A stretch of 64,000 nt of DNA from Sequoia sempervirens (taxonomy: Eukaryota; Streptophyta; Pinopsida; Cupressales; Cupressaceae). Under the pieces are notes generated by a model that worked only from the letters and a program-made list of their open reading frames with translations, had not been told where the DNA came from and searched no databases. Positions 47,801 to 58,812 of this stretch are shown piece after piece. Position 1 is the stretch's first letter. Each line of letters opens with the position of its first letter. The translations under genes were made by a program, and so were the position numbers. The stretch lies in assembly GCA_007258455.2 (NCBI GenBank), contig VDFB02047230.1:152157307-152221306 (forward strand). The letters are read 5' to 3'.

Positions 47801-48231
47801 CAAAACTATATTAAATATCACTTAAATATATTTAATCATATGCAACATAAAATGGTGAAATAGTATGATATGGAACGAAAATGGATTGTGGGAATAGATA
47901 TGAAGGTATATGAAATAGGCTAAAATGTTGCATAAAATGGGACATAATTGGCTCTCATCGGAAATGATGATTATGCAATGCATATTATGTTATTTGGAAA
48001 AATATTGAAGTATTCCTTTCTCATCCCATCATCCATGTCTTCCATGCTAACATTTCTTCTATTCCTTCATCCTCTAGTCTTCTCATTCATTTTGAGAGCA
48101 CACTCATGTTCTTTGAACCCACCTGTCCTCTCGAGGGGGCATACCACTACATCCTTGTCACCTTCCTCTCCACACTGGGGCATATCATTCACTTGTTTTC
48201 TTTGACACAATGTGATAAACTACATTATTTT
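44880..48231 (+). other. Element D 3' untranslated region
   Basis: About 3.3 kb with no recognised protein between integrase and the polypurine tract. It contains a tandem duplication (45191-45348), a diverged repeat with TAGGTCAGTCCTTTAGG at about 45684 and 45829, and near the end (47945-48231) a block shared with element C in inverse orientation (GAGAGCACACTC and TGTCCTCTCGAGGGGGCAT). The frames at 46239-46430 and 47373-47594 have no supporting features. Confidence 0.55.
45191..45348. repeat. Tandem duplication, 79-bp unit
   Basis: Both units start ATCTTTATCATGACTTTCAA and contain TTTCTCCTC, ATCATAATAAACCC-like sequence and a final TCCC. Unit 1 runs 45191-45269 and unit 2 runs 45270-45348. 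Confidence 0.75.
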
Positions 48232-48245
48232 AAAGAGGGGCAAAA
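48232..48245 (+). other. Polypurine tract of element D
   Basis: AAAGAGGGGCAAAA directly before the LTR start TGTAGAC. The identical 14 bases occur on the minus strand next to the LTR of element C. Confidence 0.85.
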
Positions 48246-48445
48246 TGTAGACACATAAAAATGGTCTAGACCCGCAAGCCATATTTTTCTATGATGACCA
48301 CACTTCTCCCTCACATAATTAATGCATTAATTATTCCTCTATGATTATTTAAATAAACAAATTACATTTATTTATTTAAATACGTCACTAATTAATCCTT
48401 ATTACTCCAATAATTAGATAAATTTTTAATTTATTTAATTACTTG
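48246..48445 (+). repeat. Element D 3' LTR, first 200 bp, cut by element C
   Basis: Matches 31785-31984 with about 13 differences by eye. It ends TTTAATTACTTG, where the 5' copy continues TTTTCAATTTTCACC. Here the minus-strand LTR of C begins instead. The last five bases, ACTTG, should be repeated at the far side of C, outside this window. Confidence 0.85.
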
Positions 48446-49644
48446 TGTGATAGGTCGGAATAGAGCGTTAGAAATCAAGCAACAACTAAAAGAGTGCAAA
48501 TAAACAACTTAAAACAACCTACACCTCAAGATTAGCCTAAGTTGGAAACAATGCAAGACAAAACAACGAAATGGAACTTTATACCTTGCGTTGAGTCGAT
48601 CCTTTGGTTGGCCCTTCGATCTTTGACATGTATGCTCCTTGGATGGCACAAGATGCAAGCTAGATGAGGATGTGAAGATGGATGCAAGTGGATGAAAATG
48701 TGAAAATGACTAAGTGTTGGTTGAGAAATAAAACTGCAAGAGTTTGGCTAGCACAAATGATCTCGCTAAATGAGAGAAAAGAGGGGGTATTTATAGGATT
48801 TTTGGAAAATCCTAGGGGAAATGGACGGTTGAGATTGATCCACCAAATATCAAGATGTAGGGCTAAGGTGAGTTGAAAACTCACAAGCCCTCACATCTTG
48901 ACATGTGGCATGTGAGATAGCCCTAAAAGGTGAAGTGGACATGAGGTGGAAGGAGAAGGACATGACATGGAGAGGGTACAAAGTACCTTGGGATTGGACA
49001 AGATCTCCTCATAAAGGAGGTACTTGTCCCCATGTGGGTGAGAGAGGACAAGTGGGGAATTAAAAATTCCTCAAATATCCTATGGGGAGATGGGAAAGAA
49101 TTTTAAATTCCAAAGGGTGCATTGGGGGATTAAAAGGTGAATTAAAAATTCACATGGGGAAGAGAGGAGTCTAGGATAAATAAAAAGGAATTAAAAATTT
49201 CTTGGGGGATGGGGAGAGTTGACTAAAGGGGGTGATTAGGATTGTGCAAGTACTTGATTAGACTGATTAATGAAGATTAGAGGAGAGTTAGATTTCACAT
49301 GTGACTTGATGTGACAAGTCAAAGATCACATGGGAAAGAGTAATGAAGGATTAGAAGAGGGTTAGGTGGCTAAGAGAGATTAGAGGTCAACTTGCAAAAG
49401 TTGGAGGATGTGATGTGACACATCCTAATGATGGGATTAGAAGAAGGATTAGGATAAGATAAAAATGATGGAGGATGTGACATGAGGAGGAATTAAATAA
49501 ATGTGATATTTATTTAATTCATTTGATGAAAGAGGAAGGTATTTAATTATTTAACTAGATACCTTAGGGATTAGAAGAACTTAAGGATGTTAATTAAAGG
49601 GGGTAAATTTGGATAAATTAAGTGTCCGAATTTAGACGTCTACA
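48446..49644 (-). repeat. Element C 3' LTR (1199 bp)
   Basis: On the minus strand it runs from TGTAGACGTC to CCTATCACA. It is collinear with 23477-24840. It contains a conserved TATA box and small palindromes of the form GAATTAAAAATTC at 49054-49072, 49098-49110 and 49137-49153. The small frame at 48682-48876 on the plus strand is accidental. Confidence 0.88.
48788..48795 (-). promoter_or_regulatory. TATA box of element C LTR
   Basis: TATAAATA on the minus strand followed by CCCCCTC, in the same context as at 23817-23824. Confidence 0.6.
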
Positions 49645-49658
49645 TTTTGCCCCTCTTT
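49645..49658 (-). other. Polypurine tract of element C
   Basis: On the minus strand AAAGAGGGGCAAAA lies directly before the LTR start TGTAGAC. It fixes the orientation of C. Confidence 0.85.
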
Positions 49659-51835
49659 GAGATGATGTTACAAAGTAGCATCATTTCAAAGAATATTAAA
49701 ACATAGAACCTAGAAGAGGATGGTTAGATTGGGAAAGATGCCCCAGTCATTCAAAGGAGTGACTAGGAAGGGAAAAAGAAAATGATGAAAATTAGGGATG
49801 AAGGATGCCCCCTCGAGAGGACATGCGGGTTCAGGAGAACACGAGTGTGCTCTCGAAATGGATGAAATGATGCAAGGGGAGTTTGAAGAAGATGATGCAA
49901 TGTGATGGAAGATGGGGAGGGGAGCATGATGAAGGATGAATGGATGGGGGGATTTGAGGATGAGAGATGAAATGCAATCTAAATGCAATTTGCCATCGTC
50001 GGAGCACTGATTTTTGCTATAGCATAAGACACAAGACGCCAGGGTATGAAGAACCAAGGCAGATTAGTGTCTATGCAGAAAACAAACATAACAAACAAGA
50101 AGGCTATCCCAACACCCCAAAGTCACGATGACCTTGGTCGGGCAGTATTGACAACCACAAGCACACAAGGATGCCTGAAACACAAGACCCCGGGGTCTTG
50201 GTGGGTCTTGTGGGTACTACGGGACAACGAGAAAACAAAGTAGATACACCCTATGTTGACTAGTCAAAGCACACCATGATATGATGGATCAAGGCGCGAT
50301 GACAAGTGATGATAGGGAGCTCAAATGATAAACAAAAGCCAAAAGCATCAAAAGATCGCAATCAATTTCAAACGTCCTTTGCCATAGGATCAATCAAGGG
50401 GATGGATGGGATTGATGAGGTCTGTTAGGAAGGATGCATCCTATTGAGACCGAGGATGGATACTAAATTAAAAGATTGATATGACGCAGGATATTCAGAA
50501 TTGATTGGATCTGATGGTACAAGTGGATCTTGTTTGTTAAGAACCAGTGAGATAAGGGCATAGCTTGATGACGTGACACAAGAGACATGACACAAGATAG
50601 GATACCTCGATGGATGATAAAGACGGGATAGACAAACAAGAACAAGAGTTGAAGACTGATGATAGATGATAAAGGATCAGATGGACAAAGCAGAAAGACC
50701 AATGATGGAACCCCGGGGGCAAATCAAATGATCGACCTTGCCTACGTGAAAGCGCATGGGCAACGTAGTTCGATGAAAGGCCAAAGACAATTGATGGACA
50801 AAAGAGGATGAGATAACCCTAGATAAGGGGATGAAATGATTGGACCGACACGATGGGACAACATAGACCTGTTGTACTGGAATGGAGGATAGTGACTATA
50901 CAAGCTCAGGGATGGGATAGTTATCCAAATCATCAAAGATGAAGTGGGTGGATGATATGACAGAGGGATGAATGATGAGATAGGTGACTGATTCATGGAA
51001 AAAGAAGGTGAAGGGTGGGAAAAGATGGAAGATTACGATTGATGAGAGTTTGAAATGATAGGATGGTTGATGAAGGTTTGAGATGATATGAGGTTGGATG
51101 AAGTTTTGAGATGATAGATGAAGGTTTGAAATAAATGAATGGTTACATGGAATGAGTGAATGGATTGATTAGAATGGAGGAATATGACCAAATTTAAGAA
51201 GATGGAGGGAGGAATCGGAAGACTCTGTTCGATATCCAAAGATCTTGACTGCAGAGGGGTTTGGGTAAGCTCAGATTGGGATAAGATTAAAGCTCAGATG
51301 AGGATAAGATGAAAGCTCAGATGAGGATTGGATTGAAGACTAGAATGATTGAAGGATATGAGTGGACATGATTCTACACCGAGTTCCAGGGTTGAAAGGG
51401 CGTAAAGTGTTGACAATCAGATTTTTCCAAATTTGGCAATTTTTAAAAATTGTCAAATTTTGCCATTTTAGGAAACTTCATGGTCGTATGTTTGAGAGTC
51501 CCAATTTTTTCCAAGAAATACCCATTGGTGAGATAGGATGAATTGCCAACTAAAATCCCAGATTCGGGATATGCATTTTGAGTTATGAGTGAAAACAATT
51601 TTTCAAAATGTTGGAAAAAAACACTAAATTGGGATTTTGAGGGTCAAGATGAAAGTTTGAGGCCCCGAAAATGGGTCAAAACGGGTTCCAACGGCTTTCA
51701 AAGAAACTAGTTGGAAATCCACTCATTATCATATAACACAACCACCCGTCAAATTTCAGCTCAAACGGACACCCGAGTCAAAAGTTATGGCCTCCCGAAG
51801 TTTTGGTGTAAAAATCAAAACCCCCAAAAATATGG
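49659..51835 (-). other. Element C 3' untranslated region
   Basis: The first 400 bases from the LTR (to about 50060) contain a block shared with element D. From about 50150 to 51830 the DNA matches 24881-26720. No protein is recognised on either strand; the open frames at 49710-50057 and 50463-50996 are low-complexity. The region just before 51830 has repeated TTTGGCAATTTTTAAAAATTGTC-like inverted motifs. Confidence 0.6.
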
Positions 51836-52500
51836 TTTTCTGATAAATTTTGAAAATTTCAAGACATGGGTTTTGTCCGAAAGGCCGTGGGATTAAAAAA
51901 ATGGGTAGGAATTTTTTATGGGTTGCTCCTTGGATTGGCGCTACTAACTGGATTGTTAGTTGCTTGCAAAAAGTTAGGCCCGACTTCATATCTGCTGGTG
52001 CTTAGTCTTTTTCAATTGTGAGGATTTTGTTCATTTCAACTGCAATAGGGTTGCTGAATCGAATGTCTAAGTAATTTGAAAATATTAACACCTTAGAAGA
52101 TTGCAGGATTTATCCGGCCAAATAGAGATCGGTTTTGAGGGATTGGTCCATTCCGGGTGTTGGTCACTTTCATTGTTAATCTTAGGTTTAGTATCAAGTT
52201 AGAAATCTCTTTGAAACCCTTATCTTTTGCTATTTCTTTGATTATTGGGTTAGATCTTGGACCACAATATCATTAGATTGTTAGATCTGATAAAGTCGAT
52301 TCAGTATTTTTTTTGTAGTAAGGTCCCATTGTGATTACTAGCATTTTCACATTTCATTACTGAGTTGTTTATGCACTGTCAAGACCTTACATTAGATACC
52401 TTGGGGTTATCTCTTGAGGCTTGCTGATAGAGATTTACCTTTCAAGAGAGATAGGATATTACATTCTGTATGAGTTGTTACTATGTAGAAAACACCATCA
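51836..52500. other. Unassigned 0.66-kb segment at the pol deletion of element C
   Basis: No similarity to other parts of this window and no reading frame of note. It sits exactly between the truncated RT and the 3' non-coding region, where about 3 kb of pol should be. It may be filler or an inserted fragment. Confidence 0.45.
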
Positions 52501-53544
52501 ACAATGCCTTATTCAAGTCTCTGAAGTCTGTACAGATTTTGATGTTCCCATTGGGTTTTGAAATAGGTACCAAGTTTGACACCCATTTTGGATAACCTAT
52601 CGGTCGGATGAATCCTACATCTAATAGCTTTTTTATCTCCATTTTGACTACTAAGGCGATTTGAGGGTGCATTTTTTGAAGCTTTTGTTTAACAGGCTTT
52701 GCTTCTGGATATACTACTAAATGGTGAACCATGGTCTTTGGATCAAGTCCTGTAATGTCAGCATAACTCCATACAAAGTTTATCTGTCTTTCTCTTAGGA
52801 AGGCTGCTAGGAGCTCTTACTCTTCTGATAGTAGTGATTCCACATAGAATGTGATATGTGGGGTCTCCTATGTTCCTAGGTTGACCAAATTGCATCTTTC
52901 TACAGGACTGTTGATCTTTCTTGATGAAGAGCTCTAATAGGAAGATTGAATTGCCCATCGTTGGGCATGTCAGAGAGGTTTTCACTGTTGGATGCATCCT
53001 TTCTTTTTACTTTTTTTTGGTCGGAGATTGCCATAGTGTGGTTTTCACTCAAGGACTTGGATATTATTTTTAATTTTTCACTTTTGCGACTGAGGGATTC
53101 AATCATTTCCCCATAATAGGCATGTGTATCTAGCTTGATTATGAACCCTGCTTTATGATCCCCATCTGGAATGTTATCCTGTAGTCCCATGAATTCTGAG
53201 AGTGCCTCATCATTTTCGAATGTATCAAGAACTAGTGGTCCTCATTGGTCATAGTCGATGAGTTGGGGATATACTAGGAGGATCTCATGATTTTGGTGGT
53301 CTGATTCGAAAGATAGGGTGCTAATCATGCGAAGAGCGGTATCCTCAAATAGCCTAGGTAAGTTGGTCATGGTATCCTCATCATCACTACTACTATAGAC
53401 GTTGGTTATATCAAATGTAAAGTTATCTATGACTCTACCTGTAGACACTGGTAAGCGTAGTTCTGCTGGGGTTGGCTGAGGAGGATTATTAACTGTTCTA
53501 GCTGGAGGACTTCGACCACATATGGTTATACTCAGAGGGGTACA
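52501..53544 (-). pseudogene. pol: Element C linker and truncated RT N-terminus
   Basis: Read down from 53544: an acidic linker (ILLVYPQLIDYDQ near 53250), KAGFIIKLDTHAYYGEMIES, then a segment leading to RT (HHLVVYPEAKPVKQKLQKMH, LLDVGFIRPIGYPKWVSNLV and KICTDFRDLNKA). RT stops after DLNKA near 52503; palm, active site and thumb are absent. The same order is seen, inverted, in element D. Confidence 0.82.
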
Positions 53545-54984
53545 TCAAAGGACAATATTTGTTATCGATCGCGTCTCTAGAATGATAGGTGTTATAAGCC
53601 CATTGTTGTTTTGTCCAAGTCTTTGATTTCTGTCGTAGCCCATTGTGAACATCATTTGCAGACCCTTGCTTTTGTCATCCATTGGTAAATTAGCTACTGG
53701 TCTTTCATCTTGATATAGCATATGAGATGGATCCACCTCAATAACTTCTTGGCCAAGATCTCCCCAACTTGTGAAGTTGGGATAATCTTCAGGAGATGTT
53801 TGGGATGTGGAGGTTTCATTTATTTGTGGATGTCCTCGTGATCTAGGAGATTGTGGTAACTCTCCTACCACAAAAGAATTATTAGGGAGCTTGTAGTTTC
53901 CACAATCATTATCTTGGATGATGACCTTAATGTCAGAGATGGTGGGGATGGTGGTAGTGGTCGTTGTCTCTGTCACAGAAGTGGATGCGAGAGTGGCAGG
54001 ATCGATGTATGGTGTAGATTGGCCCTCATCATTTTTTGGTACTTGGGGGATTTTATAGTACTTTGCTTCAAGGCTTTTGCAATAGGAGAAGGGTTCAAGA
54101 TCTCCATGGATGGTTACTTCTTGTCCCTCATGTGTAAATTTCACACATTGATGGAAAGTTGACACTACTGCCTTCATCGCATGAATCCATGGGAATCTTA
54201 GGAGGATGTTATATGGCAAGTGGAGGTCTAAGACCTGACAAGTGGTTTCCATAATATCCAGCCCTACTTGAATAGGTATTTTTATCATGCCATAAGACAC
54301 TCTTTCTTGATCATCATATGCTCTTATTGTGATACCCTTTCCTTTGTCGATAGAATCCTCTGAGATTTTCAATTGTTTGATGAGGTTGAGAGAACAAATA
54401 TTCAAGCCCACACCTCCATCCACCAAGACCCTTTTGACTATGCTTTTGTGTACTATCACTCCTAAGTGGAGCACATGGTTGTGAGATGGTTGAGCGGGGA
54501 AATCTTGGTCAGAGAATGTGAGGAGATTTGGCATAATGATATTTCTGACCATAGCTTGGAATTGCTCTGCATCAAGATCTATGGGGATAGTGGATGAAGC
54601 CAATGCTTCGTCAAGAATTTTAGTATGGGCATATGAGATTTTTAGCAACTCCATGATGGAGATTTGCGTTGGCATTCTTTTGAGCTGATATAGGACATTG
54701 TAACCATTAGGGACAAATTTAGATGTAGGGGCTCTATTTGGCTGTGATGATCCTATGATGGTAACTTTTCCACCTCTTGTGGTGACTCCAAAATCTTCGG
54801 CATGGGCGCCTTTGATGGTGATGATCATGCAATTTTCAGCTAGGGAGGCGATGACTGTTTCATACAAATGATTTATGTTTGTGTGGGTGCCTTTCCCTTT
54901 ATCATTGTTATTGCCTTTATTGCCATGATTAGGCATCAGATTCATGTATATCTTAAGATCTTGGTTTCTTACAGGTTGTTCCAC
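53545..54984 (-). CDS. pro: Element C gag C-terminus/protease frame, 479 codons open
   Basis: An uninterrupted frame, striking among so many broken ones. The first Met (54984) lies inside the former polyprotein, because similarity continues upstream. About residues 190-200 hold the protease catalytic loop RVLVDGGVGLNICSLNLI, followed by TIRAYDDQERVSYGMI and LPYNILLRFPWIHAMKAVVS. The C-terminal part is Ser/Thr-rich and ends with a G-patch-like stretch (MMFTMGYDRNQRLGQNNNGL). Asp-Gly-Gly replaces the common DTG/DSG, as in element D. It would have processed the polyprotein. Without RT and integrase it has no known use here. Confidence 0.78.
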   Translation of the reverse strand: MEQPVRNQDLKIYMNLMPNHGNKGNNNDKGKGTHTNINHLYETVIASLAENCMIITIKGAHAEDFGVTTRGGKVTIIGSSQPNRAPTSKFVPNGYNVLYQLKRMPTQISIMELLKISYAHTKILDEALASSTIPIDLDAEQFQAMVRNIIMPNLLTFSDQDFPAQPSHNHVLHLGVIVHKSIVKRVLVDGGVGLNICSLNLIKQLKISEDSIDKGKGITIRAYDDQERVSYGMIKIPIQVGLDIMETTCQVLDLHLPYNILLRFPWIHAMKAVVSTFHQCVKFTHEGQEVTIHGDLEPFSYCKSLEAKYYKIPQVPKNDEGQSTPYIDPATLASTSVTETTTTTTIPTISDIKVIIQDNDCGNYKLPNNSFVVGELPQSPRSRGHPQINETSTSQTSPEDYPNFTSWGDLGQEVIEVDPSHMLYQDERPVANLPMDDKSKGLQMMFTMGYDRNQRLGQNNNGLITPIILETRSITNIVL

Positions 54985-57072
54985 ATTTATAATTCTTTTA
55001 TCGATGATATCTTTGAGTATGTTTTATAATCTCATGCAACTGTTCGTGGTATGGCCTTTGATTTTATGGAATTCATAGAGTTGATTCTCATTATACCAAG
55101 GAGGTTTCACATTCAGTTCTTGGTAATTCTCAAAGGTAGGAGCCTTGATGAGTTTTTCATCTATCAAATTCTTCATTATGACTTCAAGTGGTTCCCCCAA
55201 AGTGGTGTACTTTCATTTGGGATAACTCTTGTTGCATTGGGGTGGTCCCCTTTGATCATTGAGATTATTGATTGTCGGATTGTTGTTTGGTTGTTGTATT
55301 GCATGATGATTGTTTTGGTGTTGGATTTGGATTTGTGGTGCAGGTGTATTTTGGTGAGGGGCACTAATGACCACCTTGGTATCAACAACACCATCATTAG
55401 AACATTTTTGTTTATTTCCCACGTGCAAGGTTTATCATTGTAATTGGAGGGTGGGTGGTTGTTTTGTTGTTTGGGGTATGAAGTTGATCTCGCAGGTTGG
55501 GTCATAAGGGCTCATTCGATGTTGAGCACCTTGGAGATCAACTGGTCATATGTGGTGACCCCTTGTGCCTTGAGATGAAATGCCAAGAGGCCATCAAGGT
55601 TTGCTATGATGGTGCAAACTTGTTTTTCTTCGAGCATGGTCCACTTGCTCTGATTGGCCTTGGATCGCCATTGTTGTAGGAATGAAGCGAATGATTCACC
55701 CTTACCTTGTTTCAGAGCTGAGATTTCTTCTAGACTATCATCCATTGCAATGTTGCATGAATAATTTTTTATGAATGTGTCTATAATTTCTTGGAATGTC
55801 CTAATTCCTAAAGGTAGGTGAGAGAACCATTCCATAGTGTGGCCCGCCAAACTCCTAGGAAATAGCTGCATCAGATAACTATCATCAAATGTGACTTCCA
55901 TGCAATGAACCTAGAATTCCCTGATGTGATCTTTAGGGTTTCCCATCCCTCAATATTTCTCAAACTTGGGGATCTCAAATCTCTTGGAGAATGGTTTCAT
56001 CACTAGGCTCCTGTCAAATGGATAGGGGCACAAGTTGCTTGGGTTTTTTGTGGTTCACCCTGATTGAAGATTGAGCACTTGTTGCGAGAGCAACCTGATT
56101 TGTGTCGTTATGTCATTTTGTAGATCAAGGGGTGGGATGAAGGTGTTTTGGGGTGTTTCAATTGTGGGTTGGATGGGTGGGTTGTTTGATATATTGTTCA
56201 ATGGTATCTGTATGTTCTGCTGAGTTAGGTAGGCTTCCACCTACTGTTGTATGAACAATGCTTGTTGTTGATCTTGTTGTTGTTGTGCTAAGATTTGTGC
56301 TTGTTGTTGTGCTTGCTGTTGTGCTTGTTTTTGTGCTTGCTATTGTGCTTGTTGTTGTTCCAACAATGCTTGTTGGGCTGCCAATTGGGATGCTTCTTGT
56401 TTCTCTTGATATTGCTTTATTTCTTGCTAATATGTTTGCAATTGTGCTACCTGTTTTTGTGCAAGAAGTTTTGCTTGTGCTTGTGCTTGTGCTTGTGTTG
56501 CTTGTGCTTGAGCTTGTGCTTGTGCTGGTTATTGTTGTAATAGGATTTGGGCTTGAGTAACCTTTTGTGCTTGTAATGTGGCTTGGGTAGCTTGAGAAAC
56601 TTCAACAACTTGTTGTTGTTGCAATAAAGCTTGGGCTTGTGTGACCTGTTGCACTTGTAATGTGGCTTGGGGTGCTTTAGCAGCTTGCGCAACTTGAGCA
56701 GCTTGCTGAGAAGTTGATTGTACGACTTTTTATTTTTGCACTTGTTGGAATCCCCTTTGAAAAGTAGCTTGTTGAGTTGCTTGCAATTCCATGTGGTTTT
56801 GGCTTGATATGTTGGAAGTTGGTGGTGGTGGGGGTGGTGGTGGATTCGAAATGGCATTTATGAAGGTGGTGTTTGGTGATGTCATGTTGGTGATTTGAGT
56901 GGTGGATGGTGCCATTGATGTGGTTGGTCCTTGAGAGACCATGCTTTGCGATGTCATGATTGCTTGTGTAGTTGTCATCTGTTGTTGCGATATCGATGAC
57001 AAGCTTTGCGTGATGTTTTGATTAATATTTGGGATGTTGGTTTGATTGATACTTGGTAAAGGGGGAAGCCCT
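54985..57072 (-). pseudogene. gag: Element C gag with Gln/Ala-rich N-terminal half
   Basis: From 57072 downwards: a Ser/Thr/Pro/Gln-rich region with a run of eight prolines (about 56825-56850), a long Gln/Ala-rich region (about 56250-56730), an Asn/Pro-rich region (56055-56240), and then the capsid core (55901-55512) with SYLMQLFPRSLAGHTMEWFS and GESFASFLQQWRSKA. A zinc-like stretch YEFHKIKGHTTNSCMRL is at about 55060. The frame has several stops. The true N-terminus is lost to element G; the first residues of the open frame come from G's LTR. Confidence 0.78.
56250..56730 (-). repeat. (TTGTGC)n-like tract coding Gln-Ala repeats
   Basis: On the plus strand GCTTGTGCTTGTGCTTGTG-type hexamers recur, clearest at 56470-56530. 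On the minus strand they encode QAQAQAQATQAQAQAQAK and related runs. The tract lies in the gag frame of C. Confidence 0.85.
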
Positions 57073-57605
57073 TGTAATACCCCCATGTTTTTGATACTAT
57101 TTACTACTATTGTTTGCTTTTATTTGTTAGTGTGATACTGGATTGTGTTGGTGATGGATTCATCATTTTGGTGTGTGTGGTTGTGTAGTTTAATTGATTG
57201 CTACAATTGATATTATTATTATGATACTCTATATGTAGAGTTTGGATTATTTTACTATGCAATGTTTTCTCTCGAATGTTTTATATGTCAATGTGATAAT
57301 TCTATGATCATATGATTAGAATTATGTGTTACTTTATAATGCAGATGTTTAGTAATTAGTATGATGCAGTAGTTTAGTATAATGTTATCTTATGATCTAT
57401 TTGGATTAGAAATGTTAGTTACTATTGACATTGAAATTGTTAGAGTAGATTAGGTGAGAGGACAGGGTAGCATCACTCATTCATGAGTGCCCTGCTACAC
57501 TGCGATTCCTTCTCACGGTAGGATGTTGAGTTATATATATATGTATACATGTGCTGTTTGACGTTTGCTTGGATGCAGGATTGCAGGAATAAGTCTCGAT
57601 TCCAC

Positions 57606-57619
57606 CTGCTTCGGCAGGA
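57606..57619 (+). other. C(UUCG)G tetraloop hairpin in LTR of G
   Basis: CCTGC-TTCG-GCAGG forms a perfect five-pair stem with a UUCG loop closed by C-G, a very stable RNA hairpin. The identical hairpin lies at 63628-63641 in the other LTR. Confidence 0.7.
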
Positions 57620-58765
57620 CAGGGCGAGCAATAAACTAGCCCAACGGGTAAAAATGTTGAAAAAGGGAGTAGGTTTGGAAGCGTCCCCGTCCCAAGTCGT
57701 CTTCTGTTGTGAGTCACGTTATGACTGTGGTTTGCATTTTCGTTGTTTGTGTAATTTGTTTTGTTGAAGTATTCAGTGATTTATGGTTCATGTTTATTTA
57801 ATTAACGTTATTTTATAAGTTGATGGATTAAAGTTGTTTAGTTGGTTGATTTAATTGTGTGTTAGTTAAATGGTTAAATTTAAATATATTATAAATTAAA
57901 AAGTGATTTAATTTATTAAAAGAGTAAATAATTATTTTAAATTAATATTGTTGATTATAATTAAATTAAATAAATATTGTTGAAGATAATTGAATAATAT
58001 CTTTTATTAATATTAAATTAGCATAGATAATATCTTGTTTAAATAAATTCTATTAAATAAAAACTGTAGATAAATTTTGTGCTTTTAAAAGCTGAAAAGG
58101 ACCAATAGGAAGGAGGCTTTTTGAGAAAAGAAAGCATGGAAGCTTTATGGAGTTTTATTTTGTTTTATTATTGTTTTATGAGAGGATTATTCAGACAGAG
58201 AAAACCTCTACTCTGTTGTTCTGGGATCTGAAAAGGAAAAATAAAAGAAAAAAGAAAAGAAAAGAGTTGGTGTTGAAAAACTTTGGAGAAAATAATTGAT
58301 TGGAAGATAGACAGATTCGAAAGAGAGTTGCAGGAGGCGCTCGAGAAGGATCTGCAGGAGGAATTCGAAAGGCTACAGAAGGATTTCTTCTGCAAACGAA
58401 GGACTCCAGGTTCCATAAAATTTATCATTTATTTTATTTATTTTTATTTCTGTAAAGAAAATCATGTTTGTAATATTTTAAATCAATATGTTGTGTGAAA
58501 GAGGGTTTTGTTTGGTTATGTTATATTTTGGATGATTTCTATTGAAAACCATATTAAATCTTCTGTAGAAAACTTTCATTGAACCTGTTCGAAACTTTTC
58601 AATATAGATGAGTAGTGAAAATTTATTGTTGAAAATAAAACGAAATCCATCCTTGTTTGAAGATCGAATTTATTTGTCTGATCTATTTTGTGATTATATT
58701 TTGTATTTTGAAATTTGTTCTGAAGGAAAACCATCTCTCTGATTTGGTTCTGAATCTTCTTATAT

Positions 58766-58812
58766 AAAAAAATAAATAAATAAATAAATAAAAAAAATAT
58801 ATATATATATAC
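58766..58812. repeat. (AAAT)n(AT)n microsatellite
   Basis: Tandem AAAT units followed by an AT run, inside the LTR of G. Confidence 0.85.

Larger units (their letters stand above)
31785..48445 (+). mobile_element. Element D: Tat-like retrotransposon, 3' LTR cut by element C
   Basis: The 5' LTR starts at 31785. Gag, protease, RT, RNase H, archaeal-type RNase H and integrase follow from 38480 to 44878. A polypurine tract and the first 200 bases of the 3' LTR end at 48445, where C enters. The two LTR starts are roughly 93% identical by eye over 200 bases. A 1.5-kb segment in pol is inverted. The 5.7 kb between LTR and gag is unusually long and may hold further insertions. Confidence 0.75.
48446..57072 (-). 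mobile_element. Element C: defective Tat-like retrotransposon, minus strand
   Basis: Read on the minus strand: gag (from 57072 down), a long open protease frame, the RT N-terminus, an abrupt end near 52500, a foreign or unknown piece, a 3' non-coding region, a polypurine tract and the 3' LTR (49644-48446). The rest of RT, RNase H and integrase are missing, so C depended on other elements or died by this deletion. Its 5' part is cut by element G at 57073 and would continue beyond the right edge. Confidence 0.8.

Noticed and set aside
53914..55443. Plus-strand open frames at 53914-54162 and 55051-55443
   Set aside because: They oppose the recognised protease and gag of element C and have no motif of their own.
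56258..56560. Plus-strand Leu/Val/Cys-rich open frames that look like membrane proteins
   Set aside because: They are the reverse reading of the Gln/Ala hexamer repeat in the minus-strand gag of C.
57549..57767. Similar 70-residue open frames in both LTRs of G (also 63572-63802) and opposing frames on the minus strand
   Set aside because: They are open in both copies mainly because the LTRs are nearly identical. Frames on both strands are open at once and neither has a recognisable domain. The conserved DNA block is reported instead.
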